Origin: Hysterangium stoloniferum
Taxonomy: Eukaryota; Basidiomycota; Agaricomycetes; Hysterangiales; Hysterangiaceae
Assembly: GCA_015178975.1 (NCBI GenBank)
Contig: WHVD01000048.1
Location: 372,001 to 436,000 of the forward strand
Length of the DNA stretch: 64,000 nucleotides
Direction of reading: 5' to 3'
Shown here: positions 44,160-56,675 of the stretch, one piece after another
How positions within the stretch are numbered: the first letter of the stretch is position 1
How the letters are laid out: every line of letters begins with the position of its first letter
The notes under the pieces: generated by a model
The model's database searches: none
What the model was told of the DNA's origin: nothing
What the model saw: the letters and a program-made list of their open reading frames with translations, nothing else
Position numbers and translations under genes: made by a program

Positions 44160-45050
44160 TAGTACGCCAAAAGCGTGCTCCCTCCCCATCCCTCCCACCT
44201 CGACGTTCGCATCCCCAACCCCGCCCCCCCAACCCTGCTATTACCACCACCAACACCAAGGTCCGTAACCACCCCCGGTCCATTCTCATCCCCTTCTAGC
44301 GTCCTCGTCTTCTCCCTCGGCGCATCCACATCTATCTCTCCCGTCTTCCACCTCCCTTTCCAAGACATCCTATCCCCATCAAGACCGTACACGTCAATAA
44401 CCGGCAAGCCCCCACGGCAGCCGGCGGCTGGCTTTATCACACCATGGTCCATCGACGACGACGCGTACCCATCTGCGGCTGGTGCTGATCCAGAATGCGG
44501 GTGCGCATGCCTTGGTTGACGGAGTACATCGGCGGCGGCAGCAGGCAGTTCGCATTTGCCGCCGCTGACAATGGTCATACCCATGGCTCATCGAGTTCGA
44601 CCCTGGATAACCTGGTCCTGGTCCGGACATCGTAGTCGACGGCGGGGGGCATACGATGATGTCGACATGTCACCAGACATTCATAAGAGTTATAGATGAT
44701 CCGAGGAACGTGGGCATTATGCGTTTCTTGCCGCGCGTCGTACGATGAGCTGATTCGCTGTGCCATTCGCGTGCGCGGGCGTGGGCGTGCCGAACCCGTC
44801 TTGCACCTGCGGGAGGGCCGAAACAGACGTCGCATGTTGGTGTTGCGACAATGGTGAGGCTTGCAAGAACCGCGTTGATATCAGTGGCAGGTTAAAGGCG
44901 CTATGTCTTCCAGCTTGCCGACTTTGAAATGAAAGACGGTGATTGAGTCGTCGGAGGAGCAGGTGTAGAGCGTAAGTCCATTGAGAGACCTTGAAGACAG
45001 AGCAGATATTGCTAGTTGTCACTGGGGCCTAAATGCATAGCATCAGATAA
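44160..45050 (-). pseudogene. HIR1: HIR1/HIRA-like histone-regulator gene relic
   Basis: Minus strand, about 45035-44890, reads SLNGLTLYTCSSDDSITVFH then GKLEDIAPL, matching the last WD40 repeat of the HIR1/HIRA chaperone (usual form DGLTLYACSSDGTIAVF...ELEGIAPL). Further on, TANQLIVRR followed after a frame change by RGKKRIMPTFLGSS (about 44722-44690) matches the basic segment after the propeller. The 44160-44600 part is GC-rich with a frame reading VIDVYGLDGDRMSWKGRWKT, possibly the C-terminal region. Stops and frameshifts and the absence of the other WD repeats show a fragment. HIR1 normally deposits H3-H4 independently of replication. Confidence 0.62.
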
Positions 45051-45590
45051 AACCTTGTCGGACTTCGTATGAACCTTTACTACCTCGAACTTCGCATTGG
45101 GTTCCACTGTCATCGACCATAGCACCTGTCCAGTTGTAGCCGTGAAGCTTTCCACCTACGGACGCCAGTACTACAACCCCTAACAATGCAAGATCATCGC
45201 AGAGTCGATGCTCCGGGATGCTTACAGGTTGGCTGGGAGTGTGATACAATATGTCTCAGTGTTTATCGACGATCCACGTATTATTCGCCAAGGTTAACGG
45301 CAAAATAAACCAACGACAATGCTGGGTATTAATACAAGCTACGTCTTCAAGTTGTTTTTTTTTTGGGGAAATGCTTGGCTCCAAGGAGAGCTTTTGGTCA
45401 CAGTCACAAAGTCTGTCGTCACGGATTTCGAAAGCCCTCAGTAGCCAATGAGGCTATGCATAATCTGTAAGAGTCGAGTCGTCCTGTCCATTTAAGGAAG
45501 TTTAATTAGTTAACTAAATATTAAAATTGAATAATTAACTAAATATTATAATGAACTAAAATAATTACAGTAATAAAAAATTTATATCGG

Positions 45591-48500
45591 TTATTGGTTA
45601 GAACGAAGATTGGGAGGGCAGGTGGCAGACGGAAACACAGGCTCAGAATTCGTGTACAGTCTAGATTGTTGGAGGTAAGATAAATGAATGTTATAAGAAG
45701 ATGGAGGTGGCTCCAGTTCAGGAGGGAGTGATGCGTAGAAGGGCTCGGTAGATGTGGGAGGCTCCAGTTCAGGAGGGAGTGATGCGTAGAAGGGCTCGGC
45801 GGATGTGGGATGATAAGACGAAGAGGGTAAGGATAGGGATGGGAAAGGGAAATTTTCCTTTTCGGTGGATATTGCAACAGCTGGTGTTGGAAAGCCTCTC
45901 CCAGAAGCTTTGAGATTAATCTTCTTACCACCGGACACTTGTTTCTTCTCAGTTCGTAATTGATTCACATTCTCTATAGCTATCTTCTTTTCTTCTAATG
46001 CTGCTGCCAAGTTGATTTCGATATTTGTGACCTCCTTGCGTATGCGATCAGCCGTGTCCACTCATTCAATACGTAGAGAAGTCCAATGATTATTTGAGAT
46101 GAACCGGTGTGTGATTGTGTTTTGATGGTTCGTCAAGATGCAGTTTTCCAATGCCAATTGAAGTTCCCGTGAAATCTGTTTATCGTATTCAAATGCACTG
46201 TAGTAATGAGATTAGAAATCTGTGATAATTATAAATCATTCATGTAACTCACCTATCAATTGCCTCTGCAAGTGGGATGTGGACACCTGTGGCACGATTT
46301 GATGTGACTGTTCATTAAGATTTGTGTTGGTTGGTCCAAGATCCCAGTCAGCTGATGGAACTTTTGAAAAATGGCGGCACAGTGCAGGGATGTACCATGG
46401 ATATACAAGCTTGTTCCGCCACCAGTCTGCAGAACCAAAATAAGTAATAACGGTGTAAGTGGTTTAGAAAAAGTAAATACCTCGGACTTTCGGTTGTTCG
46501 TGCCCCAAGCACCAAGCTGTAAATTCATCCATCTTCTCCTGTGTCGTGATATATTGAAAGTGAGCAATGCAGTTGTAATCTTCATGTGAACAAACTGCCT
46601 TTAGAGGCTCAAACCCGCTAGAAAGCCAATTAGACCAAAGTCACAAGAAAAGTAAAGACGTACCGTTGGCAATGTATGTTGCAAATGCGACTACAATACT
46701 GAACTATAATTTGTGGATCCTTTGTCGCAATCCTGCTGACCAAGGGATCATTTTGAGTTAACAAGAAGTCACCAAGGCCTTGCATTTGTGGAGCAGAACC
46801 GTCCACCATGAAGATAGCATGTTTGCCTTCCTTGTGAAGGGCTTTGAATTTGACGCTTTTGTTAGTGACATGCTCAATGGCCTTGAACCATTCTGTCCAA
46901 ATTAAACGGTAGGCCTGTCAAGTTTCACGATTGCAGTAGATGCATCCTATTGCTACACCTGAGTAACCACGAAGTTCAATAAAAATAAGGATTAAAGAAT
47001 AAGTGGACTCACGGCAGCACAAATATGGATGCCATATCACAATCTCCCACTCATTGAATGCTCCAAATATGCGCTTGTATGTAGTATCATGCTGAGTAGA
47101 GGTGACACTGTGGACAAGCTCTGCAAGGTCAGGGAGCATTGTTACAACAATGTCAATCTGATCATTACCGTCATTACATAATTCACTATGCATGGATTGG
47201 ATGTATCGCTCCTGCACAGGCTGTTTCAACTCAATATTTTCATATATGTGCTTTACACCTGGTATATTAAATGTCAGAACGAGATGAGAATGAATTAAAA
47301 AAACTCATACCTGCTATATCCTTTCCCTCGGGATATTGCTTTTGTTTCATCCCACTGAGAATGCGCTGTTTGACTCGGTGTCGTGTGAGACTGCTGGTGG
47401 CCTTGCTGTCAGTGGCCTTTTGTGATGCAAGCAGAGCTTTTGTGGTCGGAGCTACAGCATTAATAATGATAATGCTCAATAAAAAGGCAAGTAAATGGAA
47501 AGAACCACTGACCTCGATCAATCTGTCCCACTGTTGAACCAAGAAGCCCAACCGCCTCAATTGCCTCCACATAGAGTTCAGTTGCCTCAAATGTTAGTTT
47601 TTGCAATGCGTAAGGGGGATGATTGTGGGGGAGTCCAGGTGTGGTTATGACGACAGCTTTTCGAATGGAATGATCGATTGGGGTATATATTATAATCTGA
47701 GCGGGGCACTGATGCCAGGTGATGAGGCCATTAAGTAATTTGCCATTTTCAAAATGTACATGGGCTAGATAATAAACTAACAATATATGTGTATATGTAT
47801 AATAATGAACTGAAACTTATGGCATTTCTCCTGTTTCAAGCCAACAGTTGGTGGGACGGTATAATAGCATGGACCTGTGTACTTTTCAGTATCCCGAGAT
47901 GTGGAACCCTGGGTAGTAAAAATATCATTTAATGTGGACTGGGAGACATGGAGTGGAATTGAGAAAAAAATGTGGGCATGTTTATCTTCAGCAGGTTGCC
48001 TTGCTGAGCATCCAATGAATTGATCCTTGCCAAATGCCGTCATCTAAAGAACAGCACTGTTAAAATGTATAAATAAAAAAGAATCTTAAACTTACACGTT
48101 CAAAAGTCTGGATGATTGGCTGCCCCTTACATTTTCCGTCATTGAATTTACATGTTTGAAAAGCAACACTATTATAAAAACTTAAACAAATCTCATTAAG
48201 GACTTACGCTGCAGCCACACCAATAACTGAATCTGCTTCAGCTGCATTATTGGCCATCTGTGCATTGTGGATCTCCTCAAAGGTCTTGAAATCGTCACTA
48301 TAGCGCTCATACTTGAAGAATAAGGATGAATCCACACGCGAGCACATAAAATGGCCACGGCAAACATGAATAGCTCGTTGAGTTTTGATCTTGCCAAGGG
48401 GGAAGACGACAGGGCCAGCATCTTTGGTTCCACCACTTCCATCACCCCAACCATCAACGCACTTACATATAAATAATAATAATAAGATATTAAAATCAAG

Positions 48501-49884
48501 AATGAGAATGAACATACCTTGTTCTTAATAATAGCTGCCATGGAGAGTGGATTACCATTGGAATCAATAAATTTGAAGGCGCTGTTGGTCAGATCAAGAA
48601 TATATCCTATGGATTCACCTTCCATAGGAATTGGCCAGGTCATAGGAATTTCTGTCAGTTCAACCAGCTGCTTGACCCATTGTTGGCATGTGATCTGTAT
48701 CCAGCCAGCATCAGTCATCGCTTGATGTTTGGAATACCGGGCATGCTTTTTGGCTGGTGTGCCAGTAGATTTATCTAACGAATATTAGCAAAAATGGAGC
48801 TGACTGAGAAAATATAAAGCTTACTTGGGGTCACCCAGGTGATTGGAGGAGGATATTCAGAAGATCTGTTACGACCCGTTCCCGGATGTTTCGATATCTG
48901 ATATCCGATATCCGACTTCCGACTTCCGATCTCCGACTACGGAACATCATAGTTACCGTATCATCCGTATTCTCCCTTGTTCTGCATTTGGTAATTTGTC
49001 CGTTGACAAGTACACACTCGTTTGTTTGTTGTATTCCCGTTTCGGAATATTGTCTCCCTAATATGTCTTATTGTATTTCTGTTTTGAGATCATTTCCGTT
49101 TCCGTCTTATTATGGTCTTAGTTTGTAGTACAATAACGAGTAGACTTATATTAGTTTCCGCGAATTTGTACTTTACTTTAGATCTGATATCGACTTAGTT
49201 TCTTATTCCTCCTCCCATCTTTCTGTACGCTCGATATTCGGAACTCTTTGGAACTCTGAATATCCATATCTTCTGTCGTCAGTTCTACTTCTGAAATTAA
49301 GGACATTGAGTGTTTGCGTAGAGGCGCAGCACATAAGCTGAAGCCGACGTCCTGACCCTATCCACTAGTTTCCGACTTCCCGGTAACTTCCCGATAGTTC
49401 CGGAATAAGTTCCCGACACGGCACTTAACAAGATCTAGATACTCTCCACAGTCATTTATCTCATGAAAATTAGCAAAGAACATCCAAAGGGAATATGAAG
49501 CTTACTGGCTATCACCACTGAATGCTCAGAAGATGTTGATGATCCCCGCTGTCGTTTATACTGTCTCAATGGAAGTGCACTTGCAGATGTTGAAGACTCG
49601 ATGATCTGTGGAGTACACGGTGTGGGAACCTGGAGCCATTTGACTACGAAATGCTGGAAATTTTCAGCATTCACCCAATTTATAGCATTCTTGTTGGAAA
49701 GAAAGTCGCCAGATGCTTCAATGATACCAGTAGTGAAGTACTGAAAGAATTAACAATCAATTTAGCTGTTGTCCGCACTCCAAGGTGTAAATATTTATAC
49801 ACTCACTTTTGTCCGATATGCTCTGATAATGTCATCTCCTGCCACTTTGAGAAGGCTTGACAGGTTGATTGAGCTGGAAGACAT
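45591..49884 (-). pseudogene. MULE-like DDE transposase gene (multi-exon, decayed)
   Basis: Starts at 49884 (MSSSSINLSSLLKVAGDD), continues after an intron with YFTTGIIEASGDFLSN, is split by the solo LTR, and resumes with KYSKHQAMTDAGWIQITCQQ. A cysteine-rich region (HVCRGHFMC ... TCKFNDGKCKGQPIIQTFER, 48390-48110) resembles GCM/FLYWCH-type DNA-binding fingers found in MULE proteins. The catalytic part has HDTTYKRIFGAFNEWEIV (D at 47088-47086), IFMVDGSAPQ (D at 46803-46801) and the block DWWRNKLVYPWY ... NTNLNEQSH (E at 46313-46311). I know this family as a very common unnamed one in Agaricomycetes. In-frame TGAs at 46920-46918 and 46064-46062, plus the LTR, indicate inactivity. The C-terminus has two copies of EPFYASLPPELEPP. 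Confidence 0.75.
48867..49430 (+). mobile_element. Complete 564 bp gypsy solo LTR D
   Basis: Termini TGTTACGACCCGTTCCCGG and GGCACTTAACA; flanked by the 5 bp target duplication AGATC (48862-48866, 49431-49435). CpG-rich, so recent. Inserted in the 5' part of the MULE transposase gene. Same family as LTR F at 19735. Confidence 0.93.
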
Positions 49885-50116
49885 CAGTTGAGAATGGAAG
49901 CAGGAAGCAGGGTGTGTGACGTGTCCTGACTGTGATATTGACACGTTGTGTCACAGACATCACACTTTGTTGTGATTTGTTTATTTGTATTTTTACTCAC
50001 GGGGGTTAACAGATCATGTGGGGGTTATCCCAGGTTATTGATGTGGGTGAATGTGGGTGGTCACGTGCATGTACATGACTCGACTCTTACATATTATGTA
50101 TATACTCGTAGCCAAT

Positions 50117-51653
50117 GCCTCATCACATAGGAATGAAAAAGAGCGAGGAGTTCAAAACGCGGTAGGATAGTGTCATGTGATCCTGTCCTATGGGTCTATA
50201 TCACGGCACACGTCTCAATATCCCACCGGATTGAAGCTGTGCGGACGTTGAAAAGACTGAGTACTGGCGTACATGATGCAGCGTTGGCTGCGTCGACGGC
50301 ACGCCCTACCGCCTCCCCTGCGGGCTCGACACAAAACCAGTCAATGCTGACTTTCCCCTCGAGTACAACCCTCACCATCTCAAATGAGCATTGGCTGGAG
50401 TTCCCTCTCGTCGCACTCTGCTTCTTTCTCTGCATAAAAGTTACCCTATATCTACCTTTGGGTCTTTCGGCTTGGACTGGCCATTCTAAAATTGTTTGTA
50501 CAATGTTTATTTTTATTTAATTTTAAATTTTTTTGTGGAATAAAAAATACTATTGTCATGCTAATCCTACACGGGTGAAATTGAAATCTATGCAAGTGGC
50601 AGGTTAATATCAATGTCTTTGTTATTGAAATAATAGTATGCCAGTTGTTGATGGTTATGTGGGTTAAATGTAACATATATAGGTTATGTAGTGTAATTGT
50701 AATAGTACTCTGCTGTGTATATTTTAATCTCTCTTGGTCACGCGTTCAATTCTCATTATAAACAATAATATTATTTACATGTATTCCTCTTGGGCGTCTA
50801 AATTACATGTATTCTCATAGGGTGGGAAATAGGGTCTGAGACCCCACAACTTCTTTTTTTTATTGGGCAGCTGATGTGTCCTGTCGAGGTCACTGACGAG
50901 CCTGAACAGAGCCTGAACAGCTCACCTGACAAGCCTGAACAGGGTACGTCATGCCGATTGCCTGCACACAGGCCACCTCACCTACGTCAGGCATCCAGTT
51001 CCCTGGACAGGGCCTGCTCTAAACTTTTCACCAAATCAGGCCTGATCAGCCATTCGGCCAACCTGAGCGTCTGATTGGCCTGTTAAGGCATGCTGAGACC
51101 TGATTAGGGTTTTTGGATTTTTCCGACATAGGTCGGAGTTCAAGGGGGCGCTAATTAGGTTAGGTACACACTCCTAAAAAAGCGCATCCGCAACAAAGCG
51201 AGAACAATCTATCATCAACCGCTCTCGAACCAAAACAAATTGATCCAGTCTCTAGTTAAAGACCTGAGCTCTTGAAAGCCTTCGAGGCCGATTTTAGCGT
51301 GATATGTCCTCTTTAAAATCTTACCGAGACGCATTGGTGCTTCTGATATTGTAGGATTCCACTGGTTCGTGAGGATATTAAATTGCTTAAATACAAACTT
51401 GTGTTACACAAAAGTGTAGATATTTCGGTGAGTGGCCAAAATAGATGAAACTGGTGCTTAACTCCGGTCAGTTAGGGTTTGTATCTTGTTCCATGGGCGT
51501 CACGGTCTCAAATAGATGTGAGCGTATTAGCTGCGGGGTATTCCGGATCTATATACAGATATCCGCGTCACTAGAGAATACCTTATTAACCCGATACTGT
51601 AAATCTTTGTGCGTGCGCGCACTCTTCCTAGGCCTAGAGGCGTCAGAACAACT
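50117..51653. other. Intergenic, upstream region of the 16-exon gene
   Basis: Around 50896-50945 the word GAGCCTGAACAG or a close variant occurs four times in 50 bp. No gene recognised. The 51200-51653 part is the likely promoter/leader of the gene at 51654. Confidence 0.5.
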
Positions 51654-54600
51654 ATGCCTAATACGATTTTCCACAAAATAAGTCTCAAGAGCCTCCGAAA
51701 ACGCTTCAAAAAGGATGAAAGCAGCTCCGAATACGAATCTGTCCCTCCTCTGCGAAACAAAAATGGGGTAGACAAAGAGGAGCATAGCTCGGAAGCAGTT
51801 AATTCCAAGGATAATACCGTCACCAATGAGACGAGTTTGATAGTCTCCAACTCCCCGTCGCTTGACGCACCTGGCCAACAAGTTGTAGCCGGAGAGGATG
51901 GTTTCGCTTCAGCAGCATGGACTGCCGTGTATGGATCACCCCCGCCGCCTCTGGAAGCTGGTCCTGAAACTGAAAGACTAGGTCAGAATAATTATTTCCT
52001 TGTTTGTTTGTCATCCAATCATTAGTGAATTTCAGGAAACAACAGCACGAGCGAAGAGGCTGCCAATGTCGAAAAGGCCGCAGCAGTCGTAACAGCTACC
52101 GTCTCCTTTTTAGATACTACTAGCGGATTAGATGTTGTTAAAGACGGAGCTATTAAAATTTCGGAAGTCAGTACAGTGTTTCTAAGTGCCTTGGACGAAG
52201 TAGCGGAAATACATTCCTTTATAAAAGGTGAGGTTCATTGAAAAGCACCTGCAACGGTCATTTATTGCTTTCCAACAGGCCCTATCTTGGTTTTCAAGGT
52301 CTGACAAAGATTATCCCTATCCCTGATTATCTCATTTATACTTTATAGGCCGTTTGGACGCTTGAGATGAAACGGCGGGAGAATGACCAGAAAATAAAGG
52401 CCTTGTACGCCGAGATGAGGGATATGATGGTTGTTCTCTTACAGTATGTACCCGCAACGTGCTGGAATGTTGTGGTTCTGACCAATATATAGACTAAAAA
52501 ATGTAAAAGATGTGACCGAGGTAGGCCCAGACGGTAGGACCATAGCAGGACGCATGCAGGAGCTTTCTGAAGACACCACGAAGAAAATCATGTCATGTGC
52601 AAACGCTTGCGACACATATGCAAAGAAGAAACTTCTTGGTATGTGTGTTCTGAGACCTGTTTGGTTTGTCTCGTATTACTTACACCACTTCATCTTTATC
52701 CAGTCAAAGTACTTGTCGGCCCAATCTGGGAGAATCGACTTGCAGATTTTATGAGTCTATTCTTCAAGCGACGCCAGGAATTCCAGCTCGCTCTCGCAAT
52801 TCATACTACCCGTGGCGTCGATGCGGCAAATGAAACCCTTGCTGATTTGAAAGCTATTATGATTCAAATATTGAGGATGAAATCGGTATCTTCCGAGGAA
52901 GAAGACATGGCACGGCTTGTAGAGAAAAGAGGAGGCGTAGAAGCCGTTCAGAATGACAAAAAGGCCCTAGAGGAGCTGAACAAGCTAGCCCAAAAGAATG
53001 CCACTGGCTTCAAGCTACCTGGCCGCGAGCTCATCGCCGCTGCGTCACAAAAGACATCAAATAAAAATGATATGCAAGAACTCCTTGAAGACCTGTATAC
53101 CAGCCCGGAGGAGGCGATGGAGAAGAATGAGAAGACTTTTCTGAGCAAACTTGAAATTCAGCAACGCCAGATCGAACAGCTCACTCACACCGTAAAGAGG
53201 GAGGGTGATCGTATCATTAGTGCGATTACTTCGGGACCTCATGATCGAATTCGTGATCCTGTAATCATAATTATATGTCTTCAACCCTCCCGACTGACCA
53301 TGGTCTGACTTGCAGGATGTCTACAATATATGGAAAGAAATGGTGAGTCTTTTTCCCTTCCCCCTTAACTGTTATGCAAAGATAGCTACAACACGAAATG
53401 CAGAACTGGAGAGGCAGCGTGAAGGCTCGGCACTTCGTAATGAATCTTCGGGATTATTTCAATGAAAAATGGAACGTCGACTATCTTGATGGCACAACCT
53501 CCAAAGCTGACGTTGGGCACGAGAAAGGTCCAGACGATCAGTGGGCGTTGGCTTATATCAATACGACTAGGCTGCAGCCGATCAGCGAAGCGTTTGACGA
53601 TGATGCTTCAGGGTTTATAACGCTTTCCGAAGTCAATACATTTACTACTTCGCGACCAATGGGATGGAGGTACTTTATTGTCGTGGTCTTCTACTAATTG
53701 ACACAATACTGATGTTGCTCAACCCCAGTCTGCCTCATTGGATAGCATACTGGGCTGTAGGTACGAGACCAAAAGGGGGTCGTTCGAACGATGCGCTTGG
53801 CTAAAGCATTTCGCACAGGGTGGCATATGACGTTAACTGACTATGCCAGTAAAATCCAGGAGCTGACTGGAAAAATGTTCGCCATCCTCCCTAGCATCAG
53901 ATCCGAAAATCTAGGTTTCGTGAATAACTACCTAAACCAAGTTTATCCGACTGTGACAACCCTACAAGCTTCGGTTAACGTGTCGTACCGCAATGAAGGG
54001 CTCAAAGCTCGCTTTCAGAGTTACGTAGACGCAGAGGAAGAGAGGCTTAAAAATAATTTGCAGGCGATAAAGTACGATATTGACGAGTCAGACACTCTAG
54101 CTTTGGTAACAGGACCTGGTCGAATTGAGAAAGTAAGCATAGGGCCATCTCTCATGTGTTCGAGGACGACTGATGTTATGGGACACGTGTAGTACCTTTT
54201 CCCGATCCTTTACTTACTCTTGCAGCGGCATTTTGAGATTTTCAGGGTATGCCAAAAAAGAACCATTCACCATGATGAATTAGAAGTGAGTTTCTCAACA
54301 ATACATACCACCTCATAAATAACACCCATTAGGATGCGGCCGGCACTATCGAGTGGGTGTTTAATTCTGTGGCAGAACGTTACAATGTTTTGTATTGTGA
54401 GTTTATACATGCATGTTCTTATTAGGACTAATTGATGAAAAAAAATATGACAGCCATATTCAAACAGCAAAAACTTGATGAAAAACACCAATTTCGCGTC
54501 TTCGCCCACGGTACCGTAGGTCCTCAGCAATGGTTTAGTTATGCGCACATTTACCCGACCTACAAGCTAGTTCGAGTACTGGCATGACCCATCCGGCCTA

Positions 54601-56392
54601 TGGGCTCCAGCAATCGTTCGACAAAGTGACCTAGAGGAATTCCCTTATAATGAAGCCTTGGAGATCCAAGATATCAAAGCAGATGCTGTCTGTAATTACC
54701 CGCTTGGCGACCAAAAGTTTGGGTACATCACCTACGAAACTCACGAGTCAGACACATCCGCCCAGGCAAACGCGGACATATCATCAATTCTCAAACCGAT
54801 TTTGGGTGTCTGGAATGGATATAACTACTGTGGAGAGTATGCCACTCTGATGACGCCGTATGTGTTTCGTGCAACAGGACAGAATAATGAATTCGAGGCT
54901 TCCGGAAAAGTAGCCAACCGGGAGTTTACAGTTGTTGGAAACTGCGAGGTTGGGGAAGCTCCTAATTTTATAAGTGTGAAGTTCAGTAAGATATACCCCG
55001 ACGGTGTATACCCGCAGCAATATTTCACAGGAAGGTTCGACGCGTCTACGGAAACAATCCAAGGACGACTGGCTTCAACGCCAGACGATCCGCCAACATC
55101 TTGGACATTCCTCTTCAAACGAGTCCCCGCAGATATCTTCCGCTTCTATCCACCCCCAAAATTTCTGGAAGACAATAAGGCCCGCGCATTATGGCAGTTT
55201 GCGATTAATGCGATACAGAGCCAGGTTCGCCGCCAGTTGTGGTCTTGGTCGCTTTTTAAGGAACGTAGAGACTCCAGGAAGAAATTCATCCAGTTCCTTG
55301 TTCGCACTTTGGCTGGGAAACGTCTTAAAGATTCTGAACAGGCGGAATACAATGTTTTGCAACGAGGATTTATGCCTAATGACGCTACGCTTTGTTTTTT
55401 GTTGGCTTCACATCAGATTCGGATCGCTGTGAAACATGGGTGCGCATTTGATTCATATGTATTCAACATTGAAATGTTCCCATGCAGCTCACAAACAGAT
55501 ATGGCTGCGATCACTGTGGAGTGGAAATCACTGGATCGCGCATAATGTGTCTCACGTGCCAAACGAAGGATACATGGAACACCGTAGATCTCTGCGATAA
55601 GCCTGAATGTATGGCTGCTGAAGTAAACCGCGATGACCTGACAATGGTACACCGCCCCACACATGATCTCGTCAAGGTAAGACGGGTCGTGCACGTTAGG
55701 CAACATGGTCAGTTTGAGCGCAACTCGACGGCAGCTTTAGAAAAATCCAGGAATATTCTGAGGAGTGGAGATGCGAACCAGGCGGAAAATATTGGGAAGG
55801 GTGAGGAAGAGAACCAGGGGGGAAGTATCGGGAAGGGTGAGGCAGAGAACCAGGGGGTAAATATTGGGAAGGGTGAGGAAGGGAACCAGGATGGAAATAT
55901 TGGGAAGGGTGAGGCAGAGAACCCAGGGGGAAATATCGGGAAGGGTGGGGGAAAAGCGGAGAAAGCCAAGTGTACGCTCTGTACCAAGGAAGTTTCGCAG
56001 CCGTGCTGGTTCTGCGTACAATGTGAAAGTCAGTATTAAAAACTGGATACTAATCACTTACTGACACTCAAAATCACATCACAGAACCCACATTCCTATG
56101 TTATGACTGCGACAACGGGGGCGTAGCTTCCTTTAAGGACCACAATTACTACACTCATGACCTCGTTAGATGCCAAGAACTTGTCAAAGACGAAGATCCC
56201 TCTATAGAAGGACGACTGATGGGCCTTAAGGAGAGACTTAGCAACATGGATGAACGGTTAATCGCCATGGAGAAGAGCCATTCCAAGACGAATACCATGT
56301 TGACCGACATGGAGAAGAGCCATTCCAAGACGAATATCATATTGCAGATGATCCTGGAAAAGATTGGGGTTGATATTCCTGAAACGGAATGA
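51654..56392 (+). CDS. EF-hand and ZZ-zinc-finger protein with NLR-like helical N-terminal region
   Basis: Sixteen exons join in one frame to 1289 residues: 51654-51981, 52036-52227, 52279-52298, 52349-52443, 52493-52638, 52704-53260, 53316-53342, 53404-53669, 53729-53760, 53819-54132, 54226-54285, 54333-54396, 54454-54515, 54571-55439, 55499-56028, 56085-56392. After a Ser/Pro-rich start, residues ~115-280 are helical (SGLDVVKDGAIKISEVSTVF ... EIHSFIKGPILVFKAVWTLE) and resemble the N-terminal domains of fungal NLR/STAND proteins. A canonical EF-hand loop DDDASGFITLSE occupies residues 520-531. Near 1013 a ZZ-type finger begins (YGCDHCGVEITGSRIMCLTC), followed by 12-residue repeats, a second Cys cluster (CTLCTKEVSQPCWFCVQC, then CYDCD) and a C-terminal coiled coil with duplicated MEKSHSKTN. 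Calcium binding and protein recognition are inferred; no enzyme is seen. All exons are in phase, so the gene is probably live. I recall related proteins only in Agaricomycetes. Confidence 0.78.
55788..55951 (+). repeat. In-frame 36 bp repeat coding NIGKGEEENQGG
   Basis: Four full units and a partial one inside exon 15 of the gene at 51654; variation is mostly E/A, Q/P and N/S changes. Confidence 0.9.
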
Positions 56393-56675
56393 TATAACGG
56401 ATTTTTGGGAATTTTTGACTATAGATAGGATAGGATCTCTTCAACACGCTTTCGACTCTTGTATATTAAATAGTGTTTACAATTGCGGCGCAATCAATAA
56501 AGAAACAATTTTTTATTTTAATCTCTGAGAGTTCGCGAGATATATTTACTCTTATGAACAAGTGCGGTCTTATCATGGGCGCATGCAGGCGCGCAATCAG
56601 TGCTGAAACATAAGCGCCCATACGCGCGTCCCAGCATACGCGTCCAGTAACTTAAAACTTCTCCACTACTTCACC
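56393..56675. other. Short intergenic spacer before the proteasome gene
   Basis: The last 100 bp are rich in GCGC/CGCG words (CATACGCGCG). No gene. Confidence 0.5.

Larger units (their letters stand above)
45450..50107 (-). mobile_element. MULE-type DNA transposon, full length, carrying a solo LTR
   Basis: 4658 bp bounded by 31 bp inverted repeats that agree at 27 positions: 45450-45480 (GAGGCTATGCATAATCTG, TAAGAGTCGAGTC) and the complement of 50077-50107 (GAGTATATACATAATATG, TAAGAGTCGAGTC). GTAGCCAAT lies immediately outside both ends (45441-45449 and 50108-50116), a 9 bp target duplication as made by Mutator-like elements. The only gene is a transposase read from right to left. Without the solo LTR at 48867-49430 and its 5 bp duplication the element is about 4.09 kb. 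A second, truncated copy lies at 60561. Confidence 0.85.
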
